Assembly: GCA_965200605.1 (NCBI GenBank)
Contig: CBDATW010000002.1
Coordinates: 248,001 to 312,000 of the forward strand
Reading direction: 5' to 3'
Length of the DNA stretch: 64,000 bases
Source: CBDATW01 sp965200605
GTDB taxonomy: Bacteria; Bacillota_I; Bacilli_A; CBDATW01
The notes under the pieces are model-generated. The model was given only the letters and a program-made list of their open reading frames with translations, was not told the DNA's origin and searched no databases. Each line of letters opens with the position of its first letter. Within the stretch, counting starts at the first letter, position 1. A program made the position numbers and the translations under genes. Positions 52,029-64,000 of this stretch are shown piece by piece.

Positions 52029-52379
52029 TTATTTTAAATGTTTTAGCAAGTGTGTGATGCAGTATTCATAGTCTGCTGCAACAAATCCAAATGCTATATA
52101 TCCAGATTTAATTAAATCCTTTATTTCTTCTTCACTTTTTTTAGAAGATTGGGTAGCAATTGTAACTGTTTTTTTTGCTCCTAAAAAGCTTGTTGCCATA
52201 GCAAGAGCTCCACCTCCCCCGGTATCACATGCTCCAACATAATAATCAGCTTGTCCGCTTTCGATTGCCATTGCAGCATCTAAATCAGACATAATTTCTA
52301 CTTCAATTTTAGGGTTTATGTTTTGTATTTTAGCAGCAATTTCTTTTTTAACTAATTGCCCTCCTACTACTATTTTCAT
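52029..52379 (-). CDS. yhfU: YhfU-like protein (DUF2620)
   Basis: 116 residues. MKIVVGGQLVKKEIAAKI at the start and the strongly conserved GQADYYVGACDTGGGGALAMA block are characteristic of YhfU/DUF2620, which always accompanies YhfT. A small Rossmann-like or binding-type fold is likely, with the Cys and four glycines as a candidate ligand site. No known activity. Strong GGAGG before the ATG. Confidence 0.83.
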   Translation of the reverse strand: MKIVVGGQLVKKEIAAKIQNINPKIEVEIMSDLDAAMAIESGQADYYVGACDTGGGGALAMATSFLGAKKTVTIATQSSKKSEEEIKDLIKSGYIAFGFVAADYEYCITHLLKHLK

Positions 52380-52388
52380 AAAAGCCTC

Positions 52389-52724
52389 CTATCTTCTTCG
52401 AAGGATTAATGCTAAAATATGCAACATTAAATATTGCTTTTCATTTTTTGAAATTTCAACAGGTGGATTAAAAAATAATCAATCAAATATTTCTTTTCCT
52501 TCTTCTAAATTAGGATTTTTGTCTATTGATTTTTGAGTTATATCATTAACTGGATCAATTACTTCACCTTTAAATAATCGCTCAATAGCAATAGCTAAGT
52601 GAGTTGTTAATTCATCATTTTTGGTGTAGCCTTTTGATTCAAGTTTGTTTATTATTTCTTCTACATAATTAAATGTTTTTTGTGAAATAACACCTTTTTC
52701 TAACATTATTGAAAACTTTTTCAT
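52389..52724 (-). CDS. yhfY: YhfY-like PRD domain protein
   Basis: 111 residues, a single PTS-regulation domain. Conserved His in TTHLAIAIERLF and in YLMLHILALILRRR, with the Glu of PVEISKNEKQYL, match the two PRD motifs. PRDs are phosphorylated by PTS proteins and adjust partner regulators, so the operon may be linked to sugar-PTS status. First gene of the minus-strand yhf-type operon, nine bases before yhfU, in E. coli order it corresponds to YhfY. TGA-Trp at 52479. Confidence 0.75.
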
Positions 52725-52859
52725 TTATCCTTCTATTTTCAATATAACATATTATTCCATTTTTTTGGAATAATTATTTAAAAAACTATTATTTTAATAA
52801 TAGAAGGCTTATATTTTAATAGTTATGATAAAATATTATTCACATTAAGGAGAATAATA
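52725..52859. promoter_or_regulatory. Divergent control region of the yhf-type cluster
   Basis: 135 bases between the divergent genes. ATTATTCCA (52751-52759) and TGGAATAAT (52766-52774) form an inverted repeat with a six-T loop. CTATTATTTTAATAATAG (52786-52803) is a perfect palindrome and contains the sequence repeated before yhfZ. TATGATAAAAT near 52825-52835 is a -10-like element for the plus-strand gene, whose ribosome site is AAGGAG. Confidence 0.55.
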
Positions 52860-54464
52860 ATGCAAAAAATATTAGATGTAAATGCAATTAAACTTTTAGT
52901 TGCAAAATATGGTTTAAAAAATATCATTAAATCAACAATGGAACGTATTGAATATGATTTTTCAAGATGAAAAGAATTTGATATTATTCCTCGACCTGCT
53001 TTTCATGTTCCAGGGGGAGTTATTGAATTAATGCCCTCTGCTGATAAAGAATATTTTACATACAAATATGTTAATGGACATCCAATAAATCCAAAGCAAA
53101 ATAAATTAACAGTAGCTGCAACTGGACAAATGTCTAAAACAAAAGATGGCTATCCAATCTTTATTACTGAAATGACTATTTTAACTGCAATTAGAACAGC
53201 AGCAGTAGCTGCCCTTGCTGCAAAATATATGGCTAAAGAAGATTCTAAATCTATGGCTATTATTGGTACAGGTGCTCAATCTGAATTCCAATTAGAAGCA
53301 CATTTATTAATTAGAAATTTAAAAGAAATTCATTATTTTGATACAGATCAAAAAGCTATGGATAAGTTTGAAAGAAATGTTATTAAAAAATATCCAGATG
53401 TAAAATTTAAAAGATTTGATTCAGTGCCAGATGCTATTAAAGGAGTTGATATTGTAACTGTCTGTACAGCTACAAAAGCTCAAATGCAAGTTATTAAAAC
53501 TCAATGAATAGAACCAGGAATGCACTTAAATGGTTTAGGGGGAGATTGTCCTGGCAAGACTGAATTTGAAAAAGAAATTTTGCAACTTGATAATTCAAGA
53601 GTGGTTGTAGAATTTTTTGAACAATCATTTATTGAAGGTGAAATCCAAAATTTTGATAAAAAAATAGCACAAGAAATAGTCTATGCTCAAATGTCAGAAA
53701 TTTGTGATAAATCAAAAAAAGGTAGAGATGATGATAATCAAATTACAGTTTTTGATTCAGTGGGAATTGGTCTTGAAGATTTTTCAATGCTTTATGTTAT
53801 TAAAGAATTAATTAAAAATGAGGTGATTGGTGATCAAAGAGTTATGACTCCAATACTTGATGATGTAAAAGATTTATTTGGACTTCTAGAATCAAATATT
53901 AATGTAGGCAAAATTGAAGAATTTGATACACGAGGAATTAAACCACTAGTTATTGGTGATACCATTTATGATATTTGTGCAAAAAAACAGCAATTTAAAG
54001 CAATTACTAAAGATTCATGTATGTGTACAGTGGGCGTATGATCTGGAGCTCAAAAATATTATGGAGCAATAGGATTAATTCATATTGGAGATGTAATTAA
54101 TTCATCTATAGGTTCTCTTCTTGGAGAATCAGATAGAGAGGAACGTCTTCTTTATGGACATCTTGGTAAAATTAATGGTCCAAACTATGTTGTTGCTGGA
54201 ATTGAATTTGATCAAATTAAAAATGAGCAAAAATGAATTGATCGCCTTGATGTTTTAAACAGACATGGGGTTACTATTCATTTTAAAAGCCAGGTTGATA
54301 AATTGAGTTATAAAGAAATTATTAATCAAACTATTAAACAATTTGAAGCTAAAGGTTTGATGTGGGGAATAATTCTAACCAATGAAACTATTGATTTAAT
54401 TAAACCTTACTTAAAAAATAAAAACTTTATTGGTTATGAAATAAACACAAAAGAAAGTATTTAA
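52860..54464 (+). CDS. Ornithine-cyclodeaminase-type dehydrogenase fused to CheD-like domain
   Basis: 534 residues with two parts. Residues 1 to about 350 belong to the ornithine cyclodeaminase/mu-crystallin family, NAD(P)-dependent enzymes acting on amino acids or imines: AIIGTGAQSEFQ is the Rossmann turn, and HLNGLGGDCPGKTEF matches the conserved HxNxxGxDxPGKxE region. Residues 357-534 are extra. They read GDTIYDICAKKQQF, then ITKDSC (Cys387), and YYGAIGLIH (His408), resembling the Cys-His-Thr active site of CheD receptor deamidases. TGA-Trp at three or more positions. Divergent from the yhf operon, where other bacteria have YhfS. Domain assignment of the C-terminus is inference. Confidence 0.8.
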
Positions 54465-54465
54465 T

Positions 54466-54504
54466 ATATAGAATTTATTTTTCAATTATGTTTCTATATT
54501 TTTC
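54466..54504 (+). terminator. Terminator of the cyclodeaminase-type gene
   Basis: ATATAGAA (54466-54473) and TTCTATAT (54492-54499) followed by TTTTT just after the stop codon. Confidence 0.55.
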
Positions 54505-54511
54505 TCATTAA

Positions 54512-55327
54512 TTATTCTTTATTTTGCAATTTTAACTCTTTCTTTTCCCTTTTTATAATATCAATTTTACGATTAGCAATTTTATCACATGGATTGCATT
54601 TTTTGTGATTATTTTCAATATTAATTATATTTTTCATCTTATCAAATAAATGTGGTTGAGAACGAGATTTTACTCCCAAAAAATGTTTACACCCAAATAA
54701 AATATGATAACAATAGCGAGTAGTATATTTACTAATCTTATATTCCTTTTTATATTCATCATTTCATAATTCAAGCATTTCTGTTAAAAAATTGTTCAAA
54801 TTTAATAATTGGACAATAATATAATTAATAAATTCCTCTGAAGAAGACCGATATTCATTTGCACTAACCATTGAGATTGATGTTTGGTCATCTTTATCCA
54901 TAATATATAAATTTTTATTGTAAGCTCAAGTGCTATCAAAAACTTCTTCTGTATGAATAAAATAATTTAGTATGTTTTCTGGATTTTTAGATTTATTTCC
55001 AGATAAAAGAAAAAGTAGATCTGAAGCTTGTTGAATTATGTCGCTTAATTTAGAAGTGGTTAAATTAAAATTTGATTTTTGTAGAAAAGTCATAATGTCT
55101 TGTCAAGATATATTGTCTTTTTTATTTACTTTAATTTCATGTATTTTAATTATATTAATTATTATGTTTTTAAAATATTCTAATTTTTTTCTTATATTAA
55201 TAGCAAAGGCTTCAATATTACTATTACCTATTTTTTTTAAATTATTAATTTGGTTATCTAATCTTTGAATATGATTAGGATTAATAAAATTGATATTTCT
55301 TGATTTTAAAAAATTATTTCTTTTCAT
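54512..55327 (-). CDS. Unknown protein with C-terminal cysteine pair
   Basis: 271 residues, soluble, very rich in Asn, Lys and Ile, mostly helical. Reads through three TGA-Trp codons (SWQD, TWAY, LWND). Distinct points are RYCYHILFGCKHFLG and KKCNPCDKIANRK, where CxxC with flanking His and Cys could bind a metal. No family recognised. It converges with the cyclodeaminase-type gene and has a TATAAT a few bases before its start; the weak ribosome site and unusual composition may indicate a lineage-specific gene. Confidence 0.6.
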
Positions 55328-55557
55328 ATTAAAATTATACTATATAATTCCTTTTTTTGATTAAGTCTACATTTATTATGAATATAAATTTTAGAATTTA
55401 GTTTTATGTGAACTGAAATGTTTAATTTACCTCTTTGTTATGAATTTAATTTAAATACTTTTAGTCACTATTTTTTTTTGTTGGGTTTTTAGTAGTATAA
55501 ATAACAATTCTATATTTTGAAGTGTAGAATTTATTTTGCCAATGTAAATTTTTGAAT
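55328..55557. other. Intergenic region with repeat element
   Basis: 230 AT-rich bases without a convincing gene. It holds the promoter-like TATAAT for the gene at 55327 and the repeat element at 55513-55537. Confidence 0.5.
55506..55537. repeat. Dispersed intergenic hairpin element, copy C
   Basis: Bases 55513-55537 are identical over 25 positions to the complement of 3544-3568 and, apart from one base, to 15273-15297. The usual 5' arm is missing, but AATTCTA (55506-55512) can pair with TAGAATT (55525-55531) instead. Confidence 0.65.
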
Positions 55558-56142
55558 TTATTTTTTTAATTTAGCAACACATTTGCGGACTAAACAGTAC
55601 TTTCTAAAAAATGGTCTTGCAACTATTTGTGGAATCAAAAGAGTTATAGTAGCTGAAAATCCCCGATATATTTTAACTGGCTGTCCTTGTATTCAAGATG
55701 AATAGACTTGTGAGTTTTCTTGTCAGTAAAACAATGTAAAATATGTTATTGCAAGCAAAATAAGATTTCACATATATTTAGTTGGGTCTTGTGTTATAGA
55801 AGCTATAAAAAGTAATATTAAGTATATAAACAAAGGAACTCCAGCACTTTTTGCAGCACCCCAACCATAAATTGTATTGCTTAACAATATTGTTAATGGA
55901 ATTAATAAAACTAATGGTAAAATAACTCATATTTCCTTTATTGAAATAGTTTTATAAAAAACTGATAATGGGATAAGTAAAAATATAATTGATGATCCTA
56001 AAGCTTGAGCAAAAATTAAAAAATATCAACGAAAAGCATTTGTTTTAAAAATGTCTTTACCTAAAAATAATATTAAACTAGTTATAATTAATACTGATAC
56101 AGATGTTATGTAAATAAATTTAAATTCTTTTTTTGTAATCAC
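55558..56142 (-). CDS. Membrane protein of unknown function, GTG start
   Basis: 194 residues with about five membrane helices (IYITSVSVLIITSLILFLG; IFAQALGSSIIFLLIPLSVF; VILPLVLLIPLTILL; PLFIYLILLFIASI; LILLAITYFTLFYW) and a basic Cys-containing C-terminal end. The start is GTG at 56142, six bases after GGAG; no ATG lies near. Trp mostly TGA. Downstream of thrS on the same strand but separated by a probable terminator. No family recognised. Confidence 0.6.
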
Positions 56143-56209
56143 AGTAATCTCCTTTGTGAGAAATTGACTTTATTATATAAAATCATCAATTAATCTCTAA
56201 AAATTAATA

Positions 56210-56242
56210 TACATCAAAAATTCTTGTTTTAGAAATTTTTAT
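56210..56242 (-). terminator. thrS terminator
   Basis: AAAAATTTCT and AGAATTTTT form an imperfect stem with a T-rich right flank on the minus strand directly after the thrS stop. Confidence 0.5.
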
Positions 56243-56252
56243 TTTAGATTTT

Positions 56253-58160
56253 TTATTCTGAATTTTTTATTAGCTTAATAAATTTATCAATTGGCATTGA
56301 TTCTTCGTGCTTTGAACCATATTCTCTAATGTTAATTGTTTTATTATTTTGCTCAGAATTACCAATAATTATTTGATAAGGTATTTTAGAAATTTGAGCT
56401 TCTCTAATTCTATAAGATAACCTTTCTTTGGCATCTACTATTTCTGTTCTAATATCATATTTGCTTAATTCATCAAATACTTCTTGACTATATTTTAAAT
56501 TTTCATTTGAAACTGGAAGAACCACTACTTGAACTGGTGCCATTCATACTGGAAATGCTCCTTTATATTGTTCAAGCAAAATTGACATTAATCTTTCATA
56601 TGTTCCTACAAGGCCACGGTGAATAACAACTGGTCTTTCTTTTTTGCCTTTATCATTAATAAATTCAAGTTTAAATCTTTCTGGAAGTAGAAAGTCTAGC
56701 TGAAGTGTTGCAAGAGTAATGATGTGGCCAATAACTGTTTTTACTTGTAAATCAATTTTAGGACCATAAAAAGCTGCTTCATCTTCCATAGTTTTATATT
56801 CAACATTAAGCTCTTCTAGTACTTCTTTTAAAACTTTTTCTGATTCATTTCACATTTTATCATCATTGTGATATTTACCTTCTTTCCCTCTTAGGGCAAG
56901 TTCAACGTGATGAATGTCAAGATTTAGTTTGGCAATAACTTCTTGAATTAATTTTCAGAGATGTTTAATTTCTCCTTTAATTTGATCTGGTGTTACAAAA
57001 ATATGAGTATCAGTTAAATTCATTGCCCTAACTCTTTCAAGTCCTGTTAGTGATCCCGATGATTCAAAACGATGTAAAATGGCATTTTCTGCAATTCTTA
57101 AAGGTAAATCATTATATGATCTAATTTCGTTTTTATAAATAAGCATATGATGAGGGCATGTCATTGGTCTTAAAACAAGTTGTTCATGTTCGTTTTCCAT
57201 CATTGGAAACATATTTTCTTGATAATTTTCTCAGTGCCCTGATGTTTTATAAAGTTCAACTGAACCCATAACTGGTGAAAGAACATGTTGATGGCCATAC
57301 TTCAGTTCTACTTTATAAAAATAATCTTGTAAAACTTTTCTTACTTTATAACCATTAGGTAATCAAATTGGACATCCTTGTCCTGCTAAATGATTCATCA
57401 TAAAGATTTTTTGATCTTTACCTAGTTTCCTATGGTCTCTTTCTTTTCTTTCTTCAAGAATTTTTAAATGATCTTCTAATTTGCCTTTTGAAAAGAAGGC
57501 TGTTCCATAGATTCTTTGTAATTGCTCTCTATTTGAATCTCCTCTTCAATATGAACCAGCAAGAGATAATAGTTTAAAATTTTCTTTTGCATGAGCTGTA
57601 TTCTGAAGGTGCAATCCACGACATAAGTCAAGGAACTTATCACCAATTGCATAAGTTGTAATGATTTCATTATTTGGTAAATCATTTATCATTTCAACTT
57701 TATATTTATCATTGGCAAATGTTTTTAAAGCTTCTTTTTTACTTAAAACTTCTTTTGTCATTTCAATTCCAGACGAAATAATTTTTTTCATTTCTTTTTC
57801 AAGAACTCTTAGATCTTCTTCCATTAATTTTGGTTCAACATCTACATCATAGTAAAACCCATCTTCAATAGCTGGGCCAACTCCAAAATTTGCATCTGGC
57901 CTAATAACCTTTAGTGCTGAAGCCATAATATGGGAAAGTGAATGTCTTAGTGCCTCAAGTGATTCTTCATCCTTATTTGTTAATATCTTAACTGAACAAT
58001 CTTTATTTAGCTGTGTTCTTAAATCTACAACTTTTCCATCAACAATAGCTGATGTTGTAGCTTTTGCAAGTGAAGATGAGATATCTTTTGCTAATTCTAA
58101 AATTGTTGAGCCTTTTTTTATTTCTCTAACTGAATTGTCAGGTAGTTTTATCTTAATCAT
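56253..58160 (-). CDS. thrS: Threonyl-tRNA synthetase
   Basis: 635 residues, complete. N-terminal TGS domain ([21 protein letters not shown]), the N2 editing domain with [11 protein letters not shown] and LCRGLHL (HxxxH and Cys-x-x-x-His zinc-type ligands retained), class II motifs ([28 protein letters not shown]) and anticodon-binding C-terminus. Unlike LeuRS in this window, the editing part is present. The frame needs several TGA-Trp codons. Start behind AGGAGA. Controlled by a T-box. Confidence 0.96.
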
Positions 58161-58194
58161 AGTAATCTCCTTTTTGAGTAAATGATTTGAGATC

Positions 58195-58400
58195 ATATAA
58201 AAAACCGCAAATCACTCTTGGGTAGGAGCGAGTGATCGCGGTACCATCCTACTTTATTACTTAATTTAGTCCATTTACGCAGAACTACGTCTTATTTCTA
58301 AGAGAGCTAAAAGAGAGTAATTTATTAAGTGTTTTTGACCATTTTCACCAATAGATCTCTCTTGTAAAAAACTTAAGTAATAAATCATATTCTTTATTAT
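58195..58400 (-). promoter_or_regulatory. Thr T-box riboswitch
   Basis: The T-box core AGGATGGTACCGCG (58236-58249 on the plus strand as its complement) is nearly identical to the consensus. Stem I is formed by AAGAGAG and CTCTCTT; the adjacent ACT (58316-58318) is a plausible specifier codon for threonine. Downstream, the terminator GATCACTC...GAGTGATTTGCGGTTTTTT competes with the antiterminator. Uncharged tRNA-Thr should prevent termination and switch on thrS. Confidence 0.88.
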
Positions 58401-58412
58401 TGCTATGAAAAT

Positions 58413-58442
58413 ATTATAGCAAAAAAATATTTTTTAGGTAAA
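58413..58442 (-). promoter_or_regulatory. thrS promoter
   Basis: -35-like TTTACC (58437-58442), spacer 18, -10 TATAAT (58413-58418) on the minus strand directly before the T-box. The rest of the gap up to 58552 shows nothing else recognisable. Confidence 0.55.
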
Positions 58443-58552
58443 GACTTTTATTTAAAATATATAAAAAACCATGAATTTTTTTCTACTTTAGCTCCATTTT
58501 TTATAACATCATTAATTAAATATATTATAAATTTTGATACATTAGATATTTT

Positions 58553-59356
58553 TTACATTATTGCAATAGAAACAATAGCATTTGCAATAAACATTGTTGA
58601 TAATAGTACTGCTATATTTCTAGATTCAATTTTAGTGAATTTAAATGATACAGCATATGCAATCCAAGCTGCAAATCATCTAATAACAAATACAATATTT
58701 ATATATGTTAAATCAAAGAAGAACAATGCATTTGTTGCACTTGATCTATATTCTATGTTTCTTGTATAGAAATTTTCTTTTAGTAATTCTATTAGTTCGC
58801 TATATGGTATAACACTCCCTGCAAATATAATAAAAATTTTACCAATTGCCATAATTAAAAAACATAATAATGCTCTTGTTCATGGTGAAATATTTTTAAT
58901 TACATAAGCCCTATAAACTAATATTCAAACTATAGATTGGGCAATTAGAGCTCTAATTATAGCTCAATCCCTATAAAATCAATTATAAATTACTTCAAGA
59001 TAAATAATTATATTTATTATTACTATTCCATTAGTAATCAAAGCACAATATAATAATTTTTTAGCTAATTGATCTATTGTTTGTGGAGTAACAAATGCTC
59101 ACCAAATACCATAAACTCAAATAATTAATGTTGTTATTGATGCTGAGACTTTAAATAAATCCTTAATTTCATAATTTAAGTTTCCTCCTGTTCAATATCA
59201 AATTCATATTAACTTAATTCATAATAAAAATACTAAGGATATGTAGGTTGCTGCTCTAAAACCTTTAGTTTTAGGATTCTTTTGAAAAACATAAATGTTT
59301 TCTCAAACCCATAAAACATGTGCTAAAGCAATTCAAATTATATTAAACTTATTCAT
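58553..59356 (-). CDS. Multi-pass membrane protein of unknown function
   Basis: 267 residues with six to seven hydrophobic helices and many Trp encoded by TGA (WYWTGG, VYGIWWAFV, RRDWAI-type segments), which is why the gene is invisible under the standard code. Reminiscent of the YwaF-like integral membrane proteins, but no firm family. Start ATG behind AAAGGAA. Lies between pyrE and the thrS promoter on the same strand. Confidence 0.6.
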
Positions 59357-59428
59357 GTCTTTTCCTTTTCTACTTACTATTTTACACTATTTACTAGAGC
59401 ATTAAAAAAAATGGATTTTTTCAATATT

Positions 59429-60043
59429 TTAGAGTTGGTCAAATTTATCTTTTCATTCATAAATTATTTTTGTATCTTCATCTGAAATATAATTATGCTC
59501 TATTGCTGTTTTAATTAAATCATCAAAATTAGTTAATACTTTTAATTTTAAATTTTCTTCATTAAATTTTTCATTTGCAAAAGAAGTTCCATATGTAAAT
59601 ATTGCAACTGATCCAATAACATTTGCTCCAGCTTCTATTAATGCTTTTTTGGCTTCTAGTATTGATTTACCAGTTGAAACTAAATCTTCTACAATAATTA
59701 CTTTTGTACCTTTATTTAATTTTCCTTCTATTTGATTTACTCTACCATGTTTTTTAGCTGAACTTCTAACATAGCCTGCTGGCAAATTTAATCTATCAGC
59801 AATTAATGTTCCATAAGAAATACCTGAAGTTGACACTCCCATTATCATTTGTGCTTCTGGATATTCCCTGTTAACTAATTCAACAAGAGAATTAACTATT
59901 AAATCTCTTTGTTTGGGATATGATAAAACTAATCTATTATCACAATAAATTGGCGATTTTACACCTGAGGAAAAAATAAAAAAATCATTTGGTCTTAAAA
60001 AGACTGCTTTAATCTCAAGTAGTGCTTTTGCAATTTTATTCAT
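59429..60043 (-). CDS. pyrE: Orotate phosphoribosyltransferase
   Basis: 204 residues; joins orotate to PRPP to give OMP. FIFSSGVKSPIYCDNR near the N-terminus, the loop KKHGRVNQIEGKL and the PRPP motif VIIVEDLVSTGKS are diagnostic. Its ATG overlaps the pyrF stop as ATGAATAA. Near the end a TGA-Trp extends the frame to TAA at 59429. Confidence 0.95.
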
Positions 60044-60694
60044 TATTAAACTCCTTTACAAAATCTAGGTATTCTTTATATGGATCTTGTGCTTGGGTAA
60101 TGGGTCTACCAACAACAATATAATCTGCTCCATTTGCCTTAGCTTGTTGTGGTGTTGTAATTCTTTTTTGATCATTGACTGCATCTTGCTCTCTTCTGAT
60201 TCCTGGAGTAACAATATTTAATTTTAAATCTTTAATTAATTTTGCTTCTTGTGATGAACAAACAACTCCAAATAAATTAGCTTTTTTTGCAAGTTTTGCA
60301 AGATTAATTACTTGCTGTTCAATACTTAATTCAATATTCATTTCCTTATTTAATATTTCTTGATCAATTGATGTAAGAATTGTAATTCCCAAAATATTAA
60401 TATTTTGATTTGCAGCTTTAAGCATTTTTAGGCCACCTAATGTATGGATAGTTGTCATATCAACATTATACTTAGAAATTGATTCTATACTTTTTTTAAC
60501 TGTATTGGGTATATCTAATAATTTAAGATCTAAAAAGACTTTATGACCTTTGTCTTTTAAGTATTTAATAACACCAAAACCTTGATCATATATTAACTCC
60601 ATACCAACTTTAAATCATATAGGATTGGGAAACTTAGCAACAAACTCTTCAAGTTCTTTTTTACCTTTTAAATCTAGCGCTACTATTACATTTT

Positions 60695-60704
<10 letters not shown>
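60036..60704 (-). CDS. pyrF: Orotidine-5'-phosphate decarboxylase
   Basis: 222 residues; makes UMP from [12 protein letters not shown] at the start, the catalytic [15 protein letters not shown] motif (Lys-x-x-Asp array), TPGIRRE and [12 protein letters not shown] phosphate-binding segments are present. One TGA-Trp near 60616. Start overlaps pyrD by ten bases. Confidence 0.95.

Positions 60705-64000
<3,296 letters not shown>

Overview
The window is AT-rich, densely packed bacterial DNA that has to be read with UGA as tryptophan. Conserved C-terminal or internal tryptophans of S8, S14 and L2, and many enzyme residues, are encoded by TGA, and almost every apparently broken reading frame heals when TGA is read through. 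Together with the minimal gene set, truncated enzymes, lack of L30 in the spc region, an ECF transporter next to the ribosomal operon, and no cell-wall genes, this points to a Mollicute of the Mycoplasma/Spiroplasma type. The leucyl-tRNA synthetase lacks its CP1 editing domain, a trait I know from Mycoplasma mobile, so a relative of that lineage is a reasonable guess but not proven.

Layout, left to right. 1-2.7 kb: thiI (cut by the window edge) and ezrA. 2.7-3.6 kb: rpsD alone on the plus strand with its own promoter, leader and terminator. 3.6-10.1 kb: a minus-strand run of tyrS, a truncated LacI-type regulator, a small lysine-rich protein, a HAD phosphatase, editing-less leuS, a PD-(D/E)XK nuclease and an unknown protein. 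10.1-14 kb: tRNA clusters (Asn-Glu-Phe and Ile-Ala) around a Na/phosphate symporter and a MATE exporter. 14-18.4 kb: an ABC exporter with two paralogous permeases, one ATPase and a membrane-anchored extracytoplasmic protein. 18.5-37.5 kb: one very long ribosomal superoperon (S10-spc-alpha) from rpsJ to rpsI, including secY, an adk-map fusion, infA, rpoA, the ECF energy module, truA, rplM and rpsI. 37.5-41.6 kb: an HExxH protein, and on the plus strand an anchored alpha/beta hydrolase, two small membrane proteins and an amino-acid permease. 41.6-46.4 kb: Smr-like protein, ymdB, short RNase Y, recA, and infC-rpmI-rplT with a leader.

46.4-54.5 kb is the most unusual part: a complete homologue of the poorly understood enterobacterial yhf cluster (YhfY PRD protein, YhfU, YhfT transporter, phosphotriesterase-homology protein, YhfZ regulator, YhfX PLP enzyme, YhfW phosphopentomutase-like protein). 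It faces a divergent gene that fuses an ornithine-cyclodeaminase-type dehydrogenase to a C-terminal domain resembling the CheD deamidase fold. A 16-base palindromic sequence is repeated exactly in front of yhfZ and in the divergent promoter region. I infer an uptake and breakdown pathway for an unidentified small metabolite with its own regulators.

54.5-59.4 kb: unknown and membrane proteins around thrS, which has a T-box riboswitch. 59.4-64 kb: carB (cut by the right edge), pyrD, pyrF and pyrE, a pyrimidine synthesis operon uncommon in organisms of this type. The window shows no insertion sequence, CRISPR array, prophage or rRNA gene. A 25-base intergenic sequence recurs exactly at 3.5 kb and 55.5 kb and with one inserted base at 15.3 kb.
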